A DNA stretch of 64,000 bases, from positions 248,001-312,000 of the forward strand of contig NZ_FOCF01000003.1 in assembly GCF_900110035.1 (NCBI RefSeq), written 5' to 3'. Below the pieces are notes generated by a model that was given only the letters and a program-made list of their open reading frames with translations, had not been told where the DNA came from and did no database searches. This document shows, one piece after another, positions 17,472-27,969 of the stretch. How positions within the stretch are numbered: position 1 is the stretch's first letter; each line of letters starts with the position of its first letter. The position numbers and the translations under genes were made by a program. This stretch comes from Sphingomonas gellani (GTDB taxonomy: Bacteria; Pseudomonadota; Alphaproteobacteria; Sphingomonadales; Sphingomonadaceae).

Positions 17472-17630
17472 GTTGCGGTCCCTTCGCGCATAGACTCTGG
17501 GGTACCTACGCGTCGCCCGCGCCCTCGTTCCGCGCGCGGCCATCCCGGGCAGGTCCGCCGCCTGGCAAATAAGGCGTGGACCCTGCCGCCCACCTTCCCT
17601 AATCGCGGGCCGAACAACGAGGAACGGTGT

Positions 17631-18920
<1,290 letters not shown>

Positions 18921-19203
18921 TATCGGCTGTCAGCGGTGCGGTCGGTGGGCTCAAGGCTCGGCACTGCGAGTAGGCGGTGGCGTGCCGTCGGCGGCTGCGC
19001 TTGAGTTAGCTGCGCGCGGACGTTCGACACGCTGGCCATGATCCGTTGTTAGAGGCTACGCGCTACGCTTAATTACGGAGGGCTGACAAAGCTGTCTGTC
19101 GCTCTCGCTGATCCGAAGGTAACTTCGATTAACCTAGAGAATCACTGCTCCGACGCTGACAGCAATTCAGCGGCAAACCCTCTCGTCTTGGAGAACGAAG
19201 AAA
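18921..19203. other. Intergenic region after purA, no gene seen
   Basis: No open frame with coding-like codon usage or ribosome site is visible. Base composition is lower in GC than the flanks, especially 19050-19150. Together with the terminator at 19204 it separates purA from the convergent Thr/Gly-rich gene. It may be a decayed gene or a long 3' region. Confidence 0.5.
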
Positions 19204-19223
19204 GGACGCGCCGAAGCGCGCCC
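19204..19223 (-). terminator. Terminator of the Thr/Gly-rich protein gene
   Basis: Read on the minus strand, GGGCGCGC and GCGCGTCC pair over 8 bp (one G-U) with a TTCG tetraloop and are followed by TTTCTTCG. It lies 11 bases beyond the stop of the minus-strand gene at 19235, which supports that strand as the coding one. Confidence 0.75.
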
Positions 19224-19234
19224 TTCGCATCGTT

Positions 19235-19720
19235 TTAGCGGGGAGACGTGGTTCCGCCGGTGGTGGTCGAACCCGTCGTCCCGGTACCCATCGTTCCGGT
19301 GGTACCCGAACCCATGGTCCCAGACCCCGTCGTCCCCATGGTTCCAGTGCCCATGGTCCCGGTCGTGCCCATCGTGCCGGTCGTCGTGCCCGCCGTACCG
19401 CTACCCATCGTACCTGTCGTGGTGGTGGTGGACGAGTCGACGCCGGTGGTGGTGGACCCATTGGTCGTCGGGCCGGTCATCGTGGAGCCGGACGTCGTGG
19501 CGCTGCCGCGGTGGGTGCCGGTGGTGGTGCCACGGCGGCTGGACGACCGGGTCGCGGTGGTCGTGCTGGTCTGCGGGGCAGTCGACATCCCGGTGCCGGT
19601 GGTGCCCGACGTTCCGGTGGTGGCGCCCATCGTCCCGGTCGTGCCACCAGCGGTGGTCTGCGCCATTGCGGCGGCCGGCAGGAGCAGCGCGCCCGCTGCG
19701 ATCATGGCAATGCTACGCAT
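19235..19720 (-). CDS. Secreted Thr/Gly/Met-rich low-complexity protein
   Basis: This 161-aa protein has a clear Sec signal (MRSIAMIAAGALLLPAAAMA, cut before Gln-Thr-Thr). After it, nearly all residues are Thr, Gly, Ser and Met, with repeated units of the type TGTMG, TTGTMGT and GSGTMG. A short basic island, TRSSSRRG, lies at about residue 60. No family is recognised; such composition suggests an extended or beta-rich extracytoplasmic polymer. A GGGAGA ribosome site, an EcfG-type promoter upstream and a terminator downstream all agree with this strand. The complementary Val/Pro-rich frame is a shadow. Confidence 0.75.
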   Translation of the reverse strand: MRSIAMIAAGALLLPAAAMAQTTAGGTTGTMGATTGTSGTTGTGMSTAPQTSTTTATRSSSRRGTTTGTHRGSATTSGSTMTGPTTNGSTTTGVDSSTTTTTGTMGSGTAGTTTGTMGTTGTMGTGTMGTTGSGTMGSGTTGTMGTGTTGSTTTGGTTSPR

Positions 19721-19750
19721 GTGAGTTCTCCCAATATTTCGTGGGAGCTC

Positions 19751-19775
19751 AACAAGACAGCGTGGTTTACGTTCC
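19751..19775 (-). promoter_or_regulatory. EcfG-type general-stress promoter
   Basis: On the minus strand GGAAC (plus 19771-19775), 17 bases, then GTT (plus 19751-19753) matches the alphaproteobacterial sigma-EcfG consensus GGAAC-N16/17-CGTT, allowing the first C to vary. The -10 element is about 31 bases before the ATG at 19720, a normal distance. Confidence 0.6.
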
Positions 19776-19777
19776 CT

Positions 19778-20866
19778 TTACTGACCCATGTTGGCGTCAG
19801 CGCCGCACTGCGCGCGGTGAAGCAGAGCCTGATCCGCCAGCACCAGCGCCACCATCGCCTCCACCACCGGCACGCCGCGGATGCCGACGCACGGGTCGTG
19901 TCGTCCGCGCGTGGCGATGTCGGTGGCCTCGCCCTCGCGGGTGACGGTCGGGACAGGTGTCAGGATCGAAGAGGTCGGCTTGAACGCGGCGCGCAGGCGG
20001 ATCGGCTGTCCGGTCGCGATGCCTCCGGCGATGCCGCCGGCGTGATTGGCGAGGAAGCGGGGGCCGTCCTGCCCGGGGCGCATCGGATCGGCATTGTCCT
20101 CACCGCTCAGCGCAGCGGCCGCGAAGCCGTCGCCGATTTCAACCCCCTTTACCGCGTTGATCGACATCACACCCGCGGCGAGTTCCGCGTCCAGCTTGGC
20201 ATAAAGCGGCGCGCCCCAGCCGGCGGGCACGCCCGTCGCCTCGCACGCCACCACGGCGCCAAGGGACGATCCGGCCTTGCGGGCGGTGTCGACCAGTTCC
20301 TCCCACCGCAAGGCGGCGACCGGATCGGGGCAGAAAAAGGGGTTCGAATCGATCGTTGCGTCGTCGAACGCGGTCGGGTCGATCGCATCGCCACCGATCG
20401 CCTCCACCCAGGCGCGAATACGGACGCCCGGCACCACTAGTCGCGCGACCGCGCCGGCCGCCACGCGGCTGGCGGTTTCGCGCGCCGAGGAGCGCCCGCC
20501 GCCGCGATAGTCGCGAAAGCCGTATTTGGCGTCGTACGCATAATCGGCATGACCGGGGCGGTACGCCTTTGCGACCTCGCCATAATCCTTGGAACGCTGG
20601 TCGACATTCTCGATCATCAGGCTGATCGGCGTACCGGTGGTGCGTCCCTCGAACACGCCGGACAGGATGCGCACCTGATCGGGTTCGCGGCGTTGCGTGG
20701 TGAAGCGGCTGGTGCCCGGGCGACGCTTGTCCAGCCACGGCTGGATATCCTGCTCGGACAAGGCGATCCCTGGCGGGCACCCGTCGACCAGCGCGCCGAT
20801 CGCGGGGCCGTGGCTTTCGCCCCAGGTCGAAAAGCGGAAGATGCGGCCGAAGCTGTTCCAACTCAT
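19778..20866 (-). CDS. aroC: Chorismate synthase
   Basis: AroC converts EPSP to chorismate with reduced FMN. The 362-aa product begins [20 protein letters not shown], the family signature. It continues with [39 protein letters not shown] and [20 protein letters not shown]. The start at 20866 is fixed by this conserved N terminus; the frame runs further upstream without support. It is the last gene of a minus-strand run from the DnaJ-like gene. Confidence 0.97.
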   Translation of the reverse strand: MSWNSFGRIFRFSTWGESHGPAIGALVDGCPPGIALSEQDIQPWLDKRRPGTSRFTTQRREPDQVRILSGVFEGRTTGTPISLMIENVDQRSKDYGEVAKAYRPGHADYAYDAKYGFRDYRGGGRSSARETASRVAAGAVARLVVPGVRIRAWVEAIGGDAIDPTAFDDATIDSNPFFCPDPVAALRWEELVDTARKAGSSLGAVVACEATGVPAGWGAPLYAKLDAELAAGVMSINAVKGVEIGDGFAAAALSGEDNADPMRPGQDGPRFLANHAGGIAGGIATGQPIRLRAAFKPTSSILTPVPTVTREGEATDIATRGRHDPCVGIRGVPVVEAMVALVLADQALLHRAQCGADANMGQ

Positions 20867-20906
20867 GCCGCAGCGATAGCCCGCCCGGTGCGGCCCGCAA
20901 CCCCGT

Positions 20907-21275
20907 TCAGTCGCGTGGGGGCGGAAGATCGTCTTTGCGGGGGTCGACACCTGCCGGCCGGCTCGCATCGCGCAGCGTGCTGACATTTCGTCCCTGACGG
21001 GAACCGCGCAGGATCGCCTGGCGCAGCGGGTCGGACAGGATGACGCCCAGGATCGCGCCGATCGTCGCCCCCGGCAACCCCTGCGCGGCGACGATGCCCC
21101 AGCGCGCCGCCGCCGACCCGCCCACCCACAATAGGGCGATCACCAGCGCCATCGCCGCGGCATCCGCGAGGGCATGCGCCTGCGCGGTTGGGGCAATCAG
21201 GCGGCGCTCGTATCGGCTGCGCTGCCATGCCCAGTACCCGATCACGGCGGCGAAACAGGCGAAATAGGTTAGCAC
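20907..21275 (-). CDS. Small membrane protein, unknown
   Basis: This 122-aa protein begins with GTG at 21275, 10 bases after the fabI stop and 40 bases before aroC. Two hydrophobic stretches (about residues 1-16 and 38-55), with a weaker one at 64-80, suggest an inner-membrane protein. The C-terminal tail is hydrophilic with Arg, Asp and Pro. It is not recognised. The position in a tight operon supports it being real. Confidence 0.65.
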   Translation of the reverse strand: MLTYFACFAAVIGYWAWQRSRYERRLIAPTAQAHALADAAAMALVIALLWVGGSAAARWGIVAAQGLPGATIGAILGVILSDPLRQAILRGSRQGRNVSTLRDASRPAGVDPRKDDLPPPRD

Positions 21276-21285
21276 GGCCGGCGCG

Positions 21286-22089
21286 TCAGGCCAACGCGAT
21301 ATCCGGCGCGTCCTCCGCCTTCATGCCGATCACGTTGTAGCCGGCATCGACGTGGTGCACCTCGCCCGTCACGCCGGATGCCAGGTCGGACAGCAGGTAC
21401 AGACCCGCGCCGCCCACATCCTCGATCGTGACGTTGCGGCGCAGCGGTGCGTTCAGCTCGTTCCACTTCATGATGTAGCGGAAATCGCCGATACCGGATG
21501 CGGCCAGCGTCTTGATCGGGCCGGCGGACACAGCGTTGACGCGAATGTTCTCGGGACCCAGGTCCATCGCGAGATACTTGACGCTCGCCTCCAGCGCCGC
21601 CTTCGCCACGCCCATGACGTTGTAATGCGGAACGACCTTTTCAGCGCCGTAATAGGTCAGCGTCAGCAGCGACCCGCCGTCCGGCATCAAGCGCCGCGCC
21701 CGCTTCGCCACCGCCACGAAGCTGTAGGCGGAGATGTTCATGGTCAGCAGGAAATTGTCGAGGCTGGTGTCGACATATTTGCCGCGCAGCTCGTTCTTGT
21801 CGGAAAAGCCGATCGCGTGGACGACGAAGTCGATGCGCGGCCACTCCGCCTCCAGCGCGTCGAAGGCCGCGTCCAGGCCCTCCATGTCGGAGACGTCGCA
21901 GTCGATCACGATGCTGCTGCCCAGCTGTTCGGCCAGCGGGCGCACCCGCTTTTCCATCGCCGCACCCTGATAGGTGAAGGCGAGATCGGCCCCCGCCTCC
22001 CTCAACTTCTGCGCGATACCCCAGGCGAGCGACTTGTCATTGGCCAGACCCATGATGAGCCCGCGCTTTCCCGCCATCAGTCCAGTCAC
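21286..22089 (-). CDS. fabI: Enoyl-[acyl-carrier-protein] reductase (NADH)
   Basis: FabI is the last reductive step of fatty-acid elongation and the target of triclosan-type inhibitors. The 267-aa protein has GLIMGLANDKSLAWGIAQ for nucleotide binding, FVVHAIGFSDKNELRG, and the catalytic Tyr-x6-Lys pair in YNVMGVAKAALEASVKYLA. The start is GTG at 22089, overlapping the stop of the upstream YihY-like gene, so the two are translationally coupled. Confidence 0.95.
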   Translation of the reverse strand: MTGLMAGKRGLIMGLANDKSLAWGIAQKLREAGADLAFTYQGAAMEKRVRPLAEQLGSSIVIDCDVSDMEGLDAAFDALEAEWPRIDFVVHAIGFSDKNELRGKYVDTSLDNFLLTMNISAYSFVAVAKRARRLMPDGGSLLTLTYYGAEKVVPHYNVMGVAKAALEASVKYLAMDLGPENIRVNAVSAGPIKTLAASGIGDFRYIMKWNELNAPLRRNVTIEDVGGAGLYLLSDLASGVTGEVHHVDAGYNVIGMKAEDAPDIALA

Positions 22090-23066
22090 GCCGCAATCGC
22101 CTCTTTATTCTCGGTCTTGTCCTGATGCTTTAGCCCGAGCTGATCCGGTTCCGCCAGTGCCGCGTTCAGGTGCGCGCCGAACACGAAGCCCAGTCCGATG
22201 ATGTAGAAGAACAGCAGCATCACCACCACGCCCGCCAGACCGCCATAGGTCAGGTCGTAGCCACCCAGATTGGCCAGCACGACGGGTAGCAGCGCGGTGA
22301 TCCCGACCCACCAGGCGGCCGTGAACAACGCACCCGGCCATTTGCGGCTCTCCGAATACCTATATTTGGACGGAGTCACCGAATAGAACAACACATACAG
22401 CGCGCCGAACATGACCAGTCCGGGGATCAGGCGCGACAGGCCGATCCAGCCTGCCGCATCCTTCGCAAAGGGCAGTAGTCGGTACACGAACTGTTCCGCC
22501 GCCGTCAGCAGGCCCTGCACCAGGAACGACAGCAGCACGATGATCACCGACCCGATGATCGCCAGCGTCAGGCGGAACCGCGCCTTGAAGAACGACATGC
22601 TCGACTTCGTGCCATAGGCGCGGCGGAAGATGTCGCGGATCGTGTCCACGAAGCTGCCCACGGTCCACAACCCGACCAGCCCGCCCAGCCACAACAGCGA
22701 CCCCGTCCGCGCCGCGAGCACGTCCGCGATCGGTTTGCGCAACAGGTCCGCGACATCCGGCGGCAGGACGTGGAGGAAAGACACGACCGTGCGCTGCGTT
22801 TCCGCGCTTTGTCCCAGCAGCGACAGGATCGCCGCCGCCACGATGAAGAACGGAAACAGCGTCATCAACGCCAAATAGGCGAGGTTCCCGGCATGGATGA
22901 AGCCGTCGTTGTACACGCCCAGCGCCGCCCGTTTCGTGACCTCGAACGCGGCGCTGCCGGGTCGGACCTTCGCGAATTCCTTGGTCAGGCGCTGTCGCGC
23001 GCGGCCATGCTGATGTGCCCGCGCTTCGGGCGTCAGTTCCATCGGGTGGTTGGTCGCGGCGTCCAT
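22086..23066 (-). CDS. YihY/RBN-like (BrkB family) inner-membrane protein
   Basis: This 326-aa membrane protein has six hydrophobic segments and the family patterns AGNLAYLALMTLFPFFIVAA, LVGLWTVGSFVDTIRDIFRR and WPGALFTAAWWVG. The ATG at 23066 is 8 bases after the dnaJ-like stop; an upstream in-frame extension overlaps that gene and is not supported. The end overlaps fabI. The function is unknown in the family; it is not an RNase despite the old RNase BN label. Confidence 0.87.
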   Translation of the reverse strand: MDAATNHPMELTPEARAHQHGRARQRLTKEFAKVRPGSAAFEVTKRAALGVYNDGFIHAGNLAYLALMTLFPFFIVAAAILSLLGQSAETQRTVVSFLHVLPPDVADLLRKPIADVLAARTGSLLWLGGLVGLWTVGSFVDTIRDIFRRAYGTKSSMSFFKARFRLTLAIIGSVIIVLLSFLVQGLLTAAEQFVYRLLPFAKDAAGWIGLSRLIPGLVMFGALYVLFYSVTPSKYRYSESRKWPGALFTAAWWVGITALLPVVLANLGGYDLTYGGLAGVVVMLLFFYIIGLGFVFGAHLNAALAEPDQLGLKHQDKTENKEAIAA

Positions 23067-23073
23067 AACCGCG

Positions 23074-24018
23074 TCAGACGCCCATCGCGGCCCGGGGGTT
23101 CCCCGCAGCGCCGGACCAGCTCTCCACAAAGGTGGCAAGCGCGGCATCGTCGGCGGGCACGTCCACCATCAGCGTGACGAGCTGGTCGCCGCGACCGCCG
23201 CCCTTTTTGTGGAACCCCTTGCCCTTCAGGCGCAGGGTGCGGCCGGACGTCGTGTTCTTCGGAATGGTCAGATTCACCGGCCGCTCCACGGTCGGCGCAC
23301 GCACCGTCCCGCCCAACACCGCCTCCGCCAGGGTGATCGGCAGGTCGACGCGAATATCGTCGCCCTCGCGCGTGAAGAAGCGGTGCGACTGGACCTCGAT
23401 CGTCACGATCGCGTCGCCGGCCCCGCCGCCGCCCTGTTCGCCCTTCCCGGACAGGCGCATCTGCGTGCCCGTCTCGACACCCGCCGGCAGCTTCAGCTCG
23501 ATCGACTTGCCATCGCCCAGCGTCACGCGCTGCGGCGACAGCGTCGCGGCGTCGGTGAAGGGCACCTGCAGCCGGTAAGCGATGTTGGCGCCCTTTTGCG
23601 GAGCCTGCCGCCCAAAGCCGCCGGTGAAGCCGCCGCCGCGTCCGCCGCCACCGCCGAACAGCCCCTCGAAGATGTCGGACATGTCGCCGTCGCCACCGGC
23701 GCCGAACTCATACCCCTGGCTGCGGAACCCGCCCCCGCCGGGACGCGCGCCGCCCGCCCCACCGGTGCGGCCGCCAAAGCCGAACGGCATCGCCGGATTG
23801 CCCTCCGCGTCGATCTCGCCCCGGTCGAACCGTGCCCGCTTGTCCTTGTCGGACAGCAGGTCATAGGCGCCCGTGGCCTGGCTGAAACGCTCGGCGGCCT
23901 TGGGATTGTCCTTGTTGCGGTCGGGATGCAGCTCCTTGGCGAGCTTGCGGTACGCCTTCTTGATATCGGCCTCGCTCGCGTCGCGCGCGACGCCGAGTGT
24001 CTGGTACGGATCGGCCAT
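23074..24018 (-). CDS. DnaJ-family chaperone (CbpA-like, no zinc finger)
   Basis: This 314-aa protein has an N-terminal J domain (residues 1-67) with [16 protein letters not shown] including the HPD triad that stimulates DnaK. It then has a long Gly/Phe/Arg-rich linker (about 75-150) and two C-terminal substrate-binding beta domains. The Cys-x2-Cys zinc repeats of true DnaJ are absent, which puts it with CbpA or DnaJ-like cochaperones. It is the first gene of the minus-strand run towards aroC. Confidence 0.9.
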   Translation of the reverse strand: MADPYQTLGVARDASEADIKKAYRKLAKELHPDRNKDNPKAAERFSQATGAYDLLSDKDKRARFDRGEIDAEGNPAMPFGFGGRTGGAGGARPGGGGFRSQGYEFGAGGDGDMSDIFEGLFGGGGGRGGGFTGGFGRQAPQKGANIAYRLQVPFTDAATLSPQRVTLGDGKSIELKLPAGVETGTQMRLSGKGEQGGGGAGDAIVTIEVQSHRFFTREGDDIRVDLPITLAEAVLGGTVRAPTVERPVNLTIPKNTTSGRTLRLKGKGFHKKGGGRGDQLVTLMVDVPADDAALATFVESWSGAAGNPRAAMGV

Positions 24019-24067
24019 GTGTTCCCCGTATAGGTGTGTTACCCGGCTATGTGGGGCAGAGCGGGGC

Positions 24068-24092
24068 GGAGCGCAATTCGTGCCGTTGCGTT
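24068..24092 (+). promoter_or_regulatory. Possible EcfG-type promoter of the 98-aa protein gene
   Basis: GGAGC (24068-24072), 16 bases, then CGTT (24089-24092) differs from GGAAC-N16-CGTT at one base. It is 23 bases before the ATG at 24116. Weaker than the sites at 19751 and 32277. Confidence 0.4.
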
Positions 24093-24115
24093 AATGACGC
24101 AAAGGAGCAAGGCGC

Positions 24116-24412
24116 ATGACGGACAAGGTTCCAACCCCGGTGGCGGGCGGTGACAAGAACAAGGGCGCGCCGGACGGCGTGAACAGCGATCCCGGCGCCC
24201 CCCAGGGTGCGGCGGCGAGCGGCGGCGGCGAGAGCGACGGCGGCGAGAGCGACGGCGGCGCCTATCCCAACCCGCACACCGGCAAGAAGGGCGGCGAACA
24301 GGGTGGTTTCATGGGTCATGGCGGTCAGACGGAGATCGCCTATTCCGGCACCGGACAGGGCGGGCACGACGATGACGAGGATGTCGGCAACAGCAACGCC
24401 GTGACGAAGTAA
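24116..24412 (+). CDS. Small Gly/Asp-rich hydrophilic protein, 98 aa
   Basis: The product has almost no hydrophobic residues and is rich in Gly, Asp, Ser and Lys; it contains a tandem GESDGGESDGG and a HTGKKGGEQGGF segment. Such composition resembles hydrophilin-type stress proteins, but no family is recognised. AAAGGAG lies 8 bases before the ATG, and a candidate EcfG promoter precedes it. It stands alone between the divergent dnaJ-like gene and the convergent ligD. Confidence 0.7.
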   Translation: MTDKVPTPVAGGDKNKGAPDGVNSDPGAPQGAAASGGGESDGGESDGGAYPNPHTGKKGGEQGGFMGHGGQTEIAYSGTGQGGHDDDEDVGNSNAVTK

Positions 24413-24421
24413 GGGCGGCGT

Positions 24422-24456
24422 GGCTGGGAAGGGGCGGGTCGCGCTCCTTTCCAGCC
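24422..24456. terminator. Hairpin between the 98-aa gene and ligD
   Basis: GGCTGGGAAGG (24422-24432) pairs with CCTTTCCAGCC (24446-24456), 11 bp with one G-T pair. No long T-run follows, so it is either a weak terminator or simply an mRNA-stabilising stem for two convergent genes. Confidence 0.5.
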
Positions 24457-24493
24457 CGCGTCCAATCCGGTTTGGGACGCGCCAGGCCGGCCG

Positions 24494-26953
24494 TCAGAGG
24501 TCGGGCAGAACCTGATCGGCGACACCCCAGCCATGCAGTCCCCGGCCGGTCGCGCGTTCGATCAACTTGGCGGCATCCCGTACGCAAAAGGGGTGCGCGT
24601 CCCGCATGTCGCGCAACTCGGCCCACGATACCGGCACGGCCACCGGCGCGCCTGCGCGGGCGCGGGCGGAATAGGGCATGATCGCTGTCGAGCCGCGCCC
24701 GTTGCGCAGATAATCGACGAAGATGCGCCCCTTGCGCTTCGCCTTCGCCATGTTCGCGACGAAGCGGGCCGGATCGGCCTGTTCCAGCGCGCGGGCGAAG
24801 CGTTCGGCGAAGTCGCGGACCGCCGGCCACTCCGCCTCCGGGGTCAGCGGCACCACCACGTGGACGCCTTTGCCGCCGGACAGGAGCGGGAAGGACACCA
24901 GCCCCAGATCGCCGAGCAGACCTTGCAGATGCTCCGCCGCGCCGCGAGTGTCGGCAAAGTCCAGGTCCTCGTCCGGGTCCAGATCGAACACCAGACGATC
25001 CGGCTTTTCCAGTTGGGCGACTGTCGAGCCCCAGCCGTGCACCTCGATGCTGCCCATCTGGACACAGGCGACAAGCCCGTCGGCATCCGACACGTAGAGG
25101 TAGTTCTCGGTTGCCCCGTCCTTTTCGAGCACCGGGACCTGATGCACATGCTCGCCGAAGCTTCCGGCATCGTGTTTCTGGAAAAAGCACTTCTTGCCGC
25201 GCCCCTGCGGACAGCGCACCAGGCTGATCGGCCGTTCCGCGACCCAGGGCAGCATCAACGGCGCCACCGCCGCGTAATAGTCGGCCAGTTCCCCCTTTGT
25301 GACGGTGGATTCCGGGAAGATCTCCCGGTCGCGGTTCGACACCTTTACATGGATCGCAGGCGCATCCGCCACGACCTGTTCGGCGCGTTCGGCAACGACG
25401 CTGTTCGCCGGCTTGTCCTCGCGCAGGCCGATGAAGCTGGAGTGGCGCAGCACGCCATCCGGTGTCACCTCCGCAAAGGCAACCTCCGCCACCAGGTCCG
25501 GGGCGATCCAGCGCGCCCCCCGCACCGCCGCTTTCGGCGCCTCCACCGTCGGCTTGGTTCGCGCGAGTGCGTCCATCCGGTCGCGCAGGGCATCCATCAT
25601 CGCGGCGTCGAACCCCGTGCCGACCTTTCCGGCATAGCGTAGCGCGCCGTCCTCGTTCACGCCGAGCAGCAGCGATCGGAAGCCACGCTTCTTGTCGGAG
25701 GGCAGCCAGCCGACGATCACGAATTCCTGCCGTTGGATGCACTTGGTCTTCAACCATGCGCGGCTGCGATCCCCTTTGTAGGGAGCATCGGCCAGCTTGG
25801 ACACGACGCCCTCCAGCCCTTCGGCGCACATCGCGTCGAACAGCTGCTCGCCCGATCCCAGCACATGCTCCGCGAACTGGATGACGGGGTCGGCATCCGC
25901 GAGCAACGGGCGAAGCCGCTCCTTGCGCGCCACATTGGGAAGGGCGGTCAGCTCTTCGCCGTCCAGCTCCAGCAGGTCGAATGCGAACAGGGTCATGGCG
26001 CCACCCGATCCGATCGCGTCCTTCAGGGTCGAGAAGTCGGGACGCCCGTCCTTGAAGGCGACGATCTCCCCATCGATCAGGGCGGACCCGACCGGCAGCG
26101 CGGCGGCCGCGTCCGCGATGGTCGCGAACTTGTCGGTCCAGTCCAGCCCGCTGCGGGTGAACACCCGCGCCTGGCGTCCCTTGCCGGTGCCACCGACCGC
26201 GATCAGCGCGCGATAGCCGTCATATTTGACCTCGTGCAGCCATTGGCTGCCGGACGGCACCGCATCGACCAGGGTACATAGCTGCGGCGGGCGAAACGCG
26301 GGGGCCGGCGCTGCCTTGCCGCGCCGGGGGGCGCCAGTCTTCGCTTTCGGCTTGGTCGAAGGTTGCTCCGGGATCGGCGCGCCGTCGGCGATCTCCTGCA
26401 TCGTCCGGCCTGTCGATACGCTGGTCAGCGCTTCCTCGGTCAGCAGGTCGGTCGCACCGGCCTCTGCATCGTCGATCTTGCGCAGCAGCCAGTTCTCGTT
26501 CTTTTCCTTGCCGCGCGGTTTCAGGCGGATCAGCAGCCACTCCCCCTTCATCCGCTCGCCGTCGAGCGTGAAGTGCAGGTGCCCCTTTTCGATGTCCTTG
26601 GCGCTCTTGCCGGGGACGGGTGCCCAGCTGCCGCGATCCCACAGCATTACCGTGCCGCCGCCATATTGGCCCTTGGGGATCGTCCCCTCGAACGTCGCGT
26701 AGGACAGCGGATGGTCCTCCGTGCGCACCGCCAACCGTTTTTCGTCGGGGTCCAGGCTCGGGCCGCGCGTCACCGCCCAGCTTTTCAGCACGCCATCGAC
26801 CTCCAGCCGGAAATCCCAGTGCAGCCGCGTCGCGTCATGCTTCTGCACCATGAAGCTGTGGCCGTTGCCAGGCGCGAAGTCGCCGCGCGGTTCGGCTGTC
26901 TTCGCGAAATCGCGCTTGGCGTTGTAGCGGGCGAGGGGATCGGTGTCCGCCAC
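24494..26953 (-). CDS. ligD: Multidomain DNA ligase D (NHEJ)
   Basis: LigD repairs double-strand breaks with Ku. The 819-aa protein has three domains in order. First is the 3'-phosphoesterase (about 1-165, with FMVQKHDATRLHWDFRLEVD). Second is the ATP-dependent ligase (about 215-520), with the nucleotidyl lysine in HEVKYDGYRAL and motif DGEIV. Third is the archaeo-eukaryotic-primase-type polymerase (about 545-819), with LVFDLDPDE and FPLLSGGKGVHVVVPL. A basic Pro/Lys linker (about 198-220) joins the first two. The domain order PE-Lig-Pol is common in alphaproteobacteria. It is 3 bases after ku. Confidence 0.95.
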   Translation of the reverse strand: MADTDPLARYNAKRDFAKTAEPRGDFAPGNGHSFMVQKHDATRLHWDFRLEVDGVLKSWAVTRGPSLDPDEKRLAVRTEDHPLSYATFEGTIPKGQYGGGTVMLWDRGSWAPVPGKSAKDIEKGHLHFTLDGERMKGEWLLIRLKPRGKEKNENWLLRKIDDAEAGATDLLTEEALTSVSTGRTMQEIADGAPIPEQPSTKPKAKTGAPRRGKAAPAPAFRPPQLCTLVDAVPSGSQWLHEVKYDGYRALIAVGGTGKGRQARVFTRSGLDWTDKFATIADAAAALPVGSALIDGEIVAFKDGRPDFSTLKDAIGSGGAMTLFAFDLLELDGEELTALPNVARKERLRPLLADADPVIQFAEHVLGSGEQLFDAMCAEGLEGVVSKLADAPYKGDRSRAWLKTKCIQRQEFVIVGWLPSDKKRGFRSLLLGVNEDGALRYAGKVGTGFDAAMMDALRDRMDALARTKPTVEAPKAAVRGARWIAPDLVAEVAFAEVTPDGVLRHSSFIGLREDKPANSVVAERAEQVVADAPAIHVKVSNRDREIFPESTVTKGELADYYAAVAPLMLPWVAERPISLVRCPQGRGKKCFFQKHDAGSFGEHVHQVPVLEKDGATENYLYVSDADGLVACVQMGSIEVHGWGSTVAQLEKPDRLVFDLDPDEDLDFADTRGAAEHLQGLLGDLGLVSFPLLSGGKGVHVVVPLTPEAEWPAVRDFAERFARALEQADPARFVANMAKAKRKGRIFVDYLRNGRGSTAIMPYSARARAGAPVAVPVSWAELRDMRDAHPFCVRDAAKLIERATGRGLHGWGVADQVLPDL

Positions 26954-26956
26954 CGG

Positions 26957-27844
26957 TCAGGCCCGCTTGCGCGCCGCCGGCTTCTTCTCCGCCGCCGGTT
27001 TGGTGGCCGTCTTCTTGGCCGGGGCCTTGGCGGGTTTCGCCGCCGGCTTGGCATCCGGCTTTTCCATCGATTTCTTCAGCGCGGCCATCAGGTCGACGAC
27101 GTTGCTGCCGCGTGACGGCGTGCCTGTGTCCTTGTCCTCGATGATCGTCTTGCCCTTGGCCTTGCGCTTGCGCTCGATCAGGTCCTTCAACGCATCGACA
27201 TAGCGGTCGTGGAATTCCTGCGGGGAGAAGGGCGCCGATTTCTTCTGGATCAGCGCCTCGGCCAGATCGAGCAGGTCGGCATCCGGCTTGTCGTCCGGGA
27301 TCTCGCGGAAATAGCCCTGCGCCTTGTGCACTTCGTCCGCGTAGCGCAGCGTTTCCAGCACCATGCCGCGTCCGCAGGGTTTCAGGCTGACGACATATTC
27401 GCGTCCGCGCATCGCCAGCTGGCCCAACCCGACCTTGCCGGTGCGTTTCAGCGCCTCGCGCAGCACGATGAACGCTTCTTCGGCCAGGTCGTCGGCAGGC
27501 ACCACGAAGTACGGCTTCTCGTAATACAGCACGTCGATGTCGGACGCGTCGACGAACTGGGTCAGCTCCAGCGTCTTCTTGGACTCCAGCTTGACCGCGT
27601 CGATCTCCTCCTGTTCCAGCAGGACGTACTCGCCCTTGGAGACCTCATAGCCCTTCATGATCTCGTCGGTGTCGATCGGGCCGACGCCGGTGACGATCTT
27701 TTCGTAATGGATCGGCTGGCCGGTCGGTTCGTGGATCTGCTTGAAGCTGACCTGCGCGCCGGATTTGGTGGCGGAATAGATTTCAACGGGGATCGATACC
27801 AGCGCGAGCCGGATCTGACCCTGCCAATAGGCTCTGGCGGCCAT
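26957..27844 (-). CDS. ku: Ku homodimer DNA end-binding protein
   Basis: This 295-aa bacterial Ku begins MAARAYWQGQIRLALVSIPV, the conserved core start. It contains LLEQEEIDAVKLESKKTLEL and the segment for dimer ring formation. The C terminus is a Lys/Ala/Pro tail (about 255-295) of the type known to bind DNA and contact LigD. The start at 27844 was chosen over an upstream in-frame GTG/ATG on the basis of the family N terminus. It forms a two-gene unit with ligD. Confidence 0.95.
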   Translation of the reverse strand: MAARAYWQGQIRLALVSIPVEIYSATKSGAQVSFKQIHEPTGQPIHYEKIVTGVGPIDTDEIMKGYEVSKGEYVLLEQEEIDAVKLESKKTLELTQFVDASDIDVLYYEKPYFVVPADDLAEEAFIVLREALKRTGKVGLGQLAMRGREYVVSLKPCGRGMVLETLRYADEVHKAQGYFREIPDDKPDADLLDLAEALIQKKSAPFSPQEFHDRYVDALKDLIERKRKAKGKTIIEDKDTGTPSRGSNVVDLMAALKKSMEKPDAKPAAKPAKAPAKKTATKPAAEKKPAARKRA

Positions 27845-27969
27845 GCGTTCATCCTTCGCGCATGCGTTTCGGAGGCGACTCAATCCATGGGCGCGGGACT
27901 CGTTCCGATTCCGCTTTGTTCCGGTCGCGGGGTTTTGGAATCGGGCGCGGCTGGAGTATGGGGCCTGCG

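Noticed and set aside
19248..19724. Plus-strand Val/Pro repeat frame opposite the Thr/Gly-rich gene
   Set aside because: It is the complement of the repeat; promoter, ribosome site, signal peptide and terminator all lie on the minus strand.
23074..24018. Full DnaJ chaperone
   Set aside because: The four Cys-x2-Cys-x-Gly-x-Gly zinc repeats are missing, so it is kept as DnaJ-like/CbpA-type.
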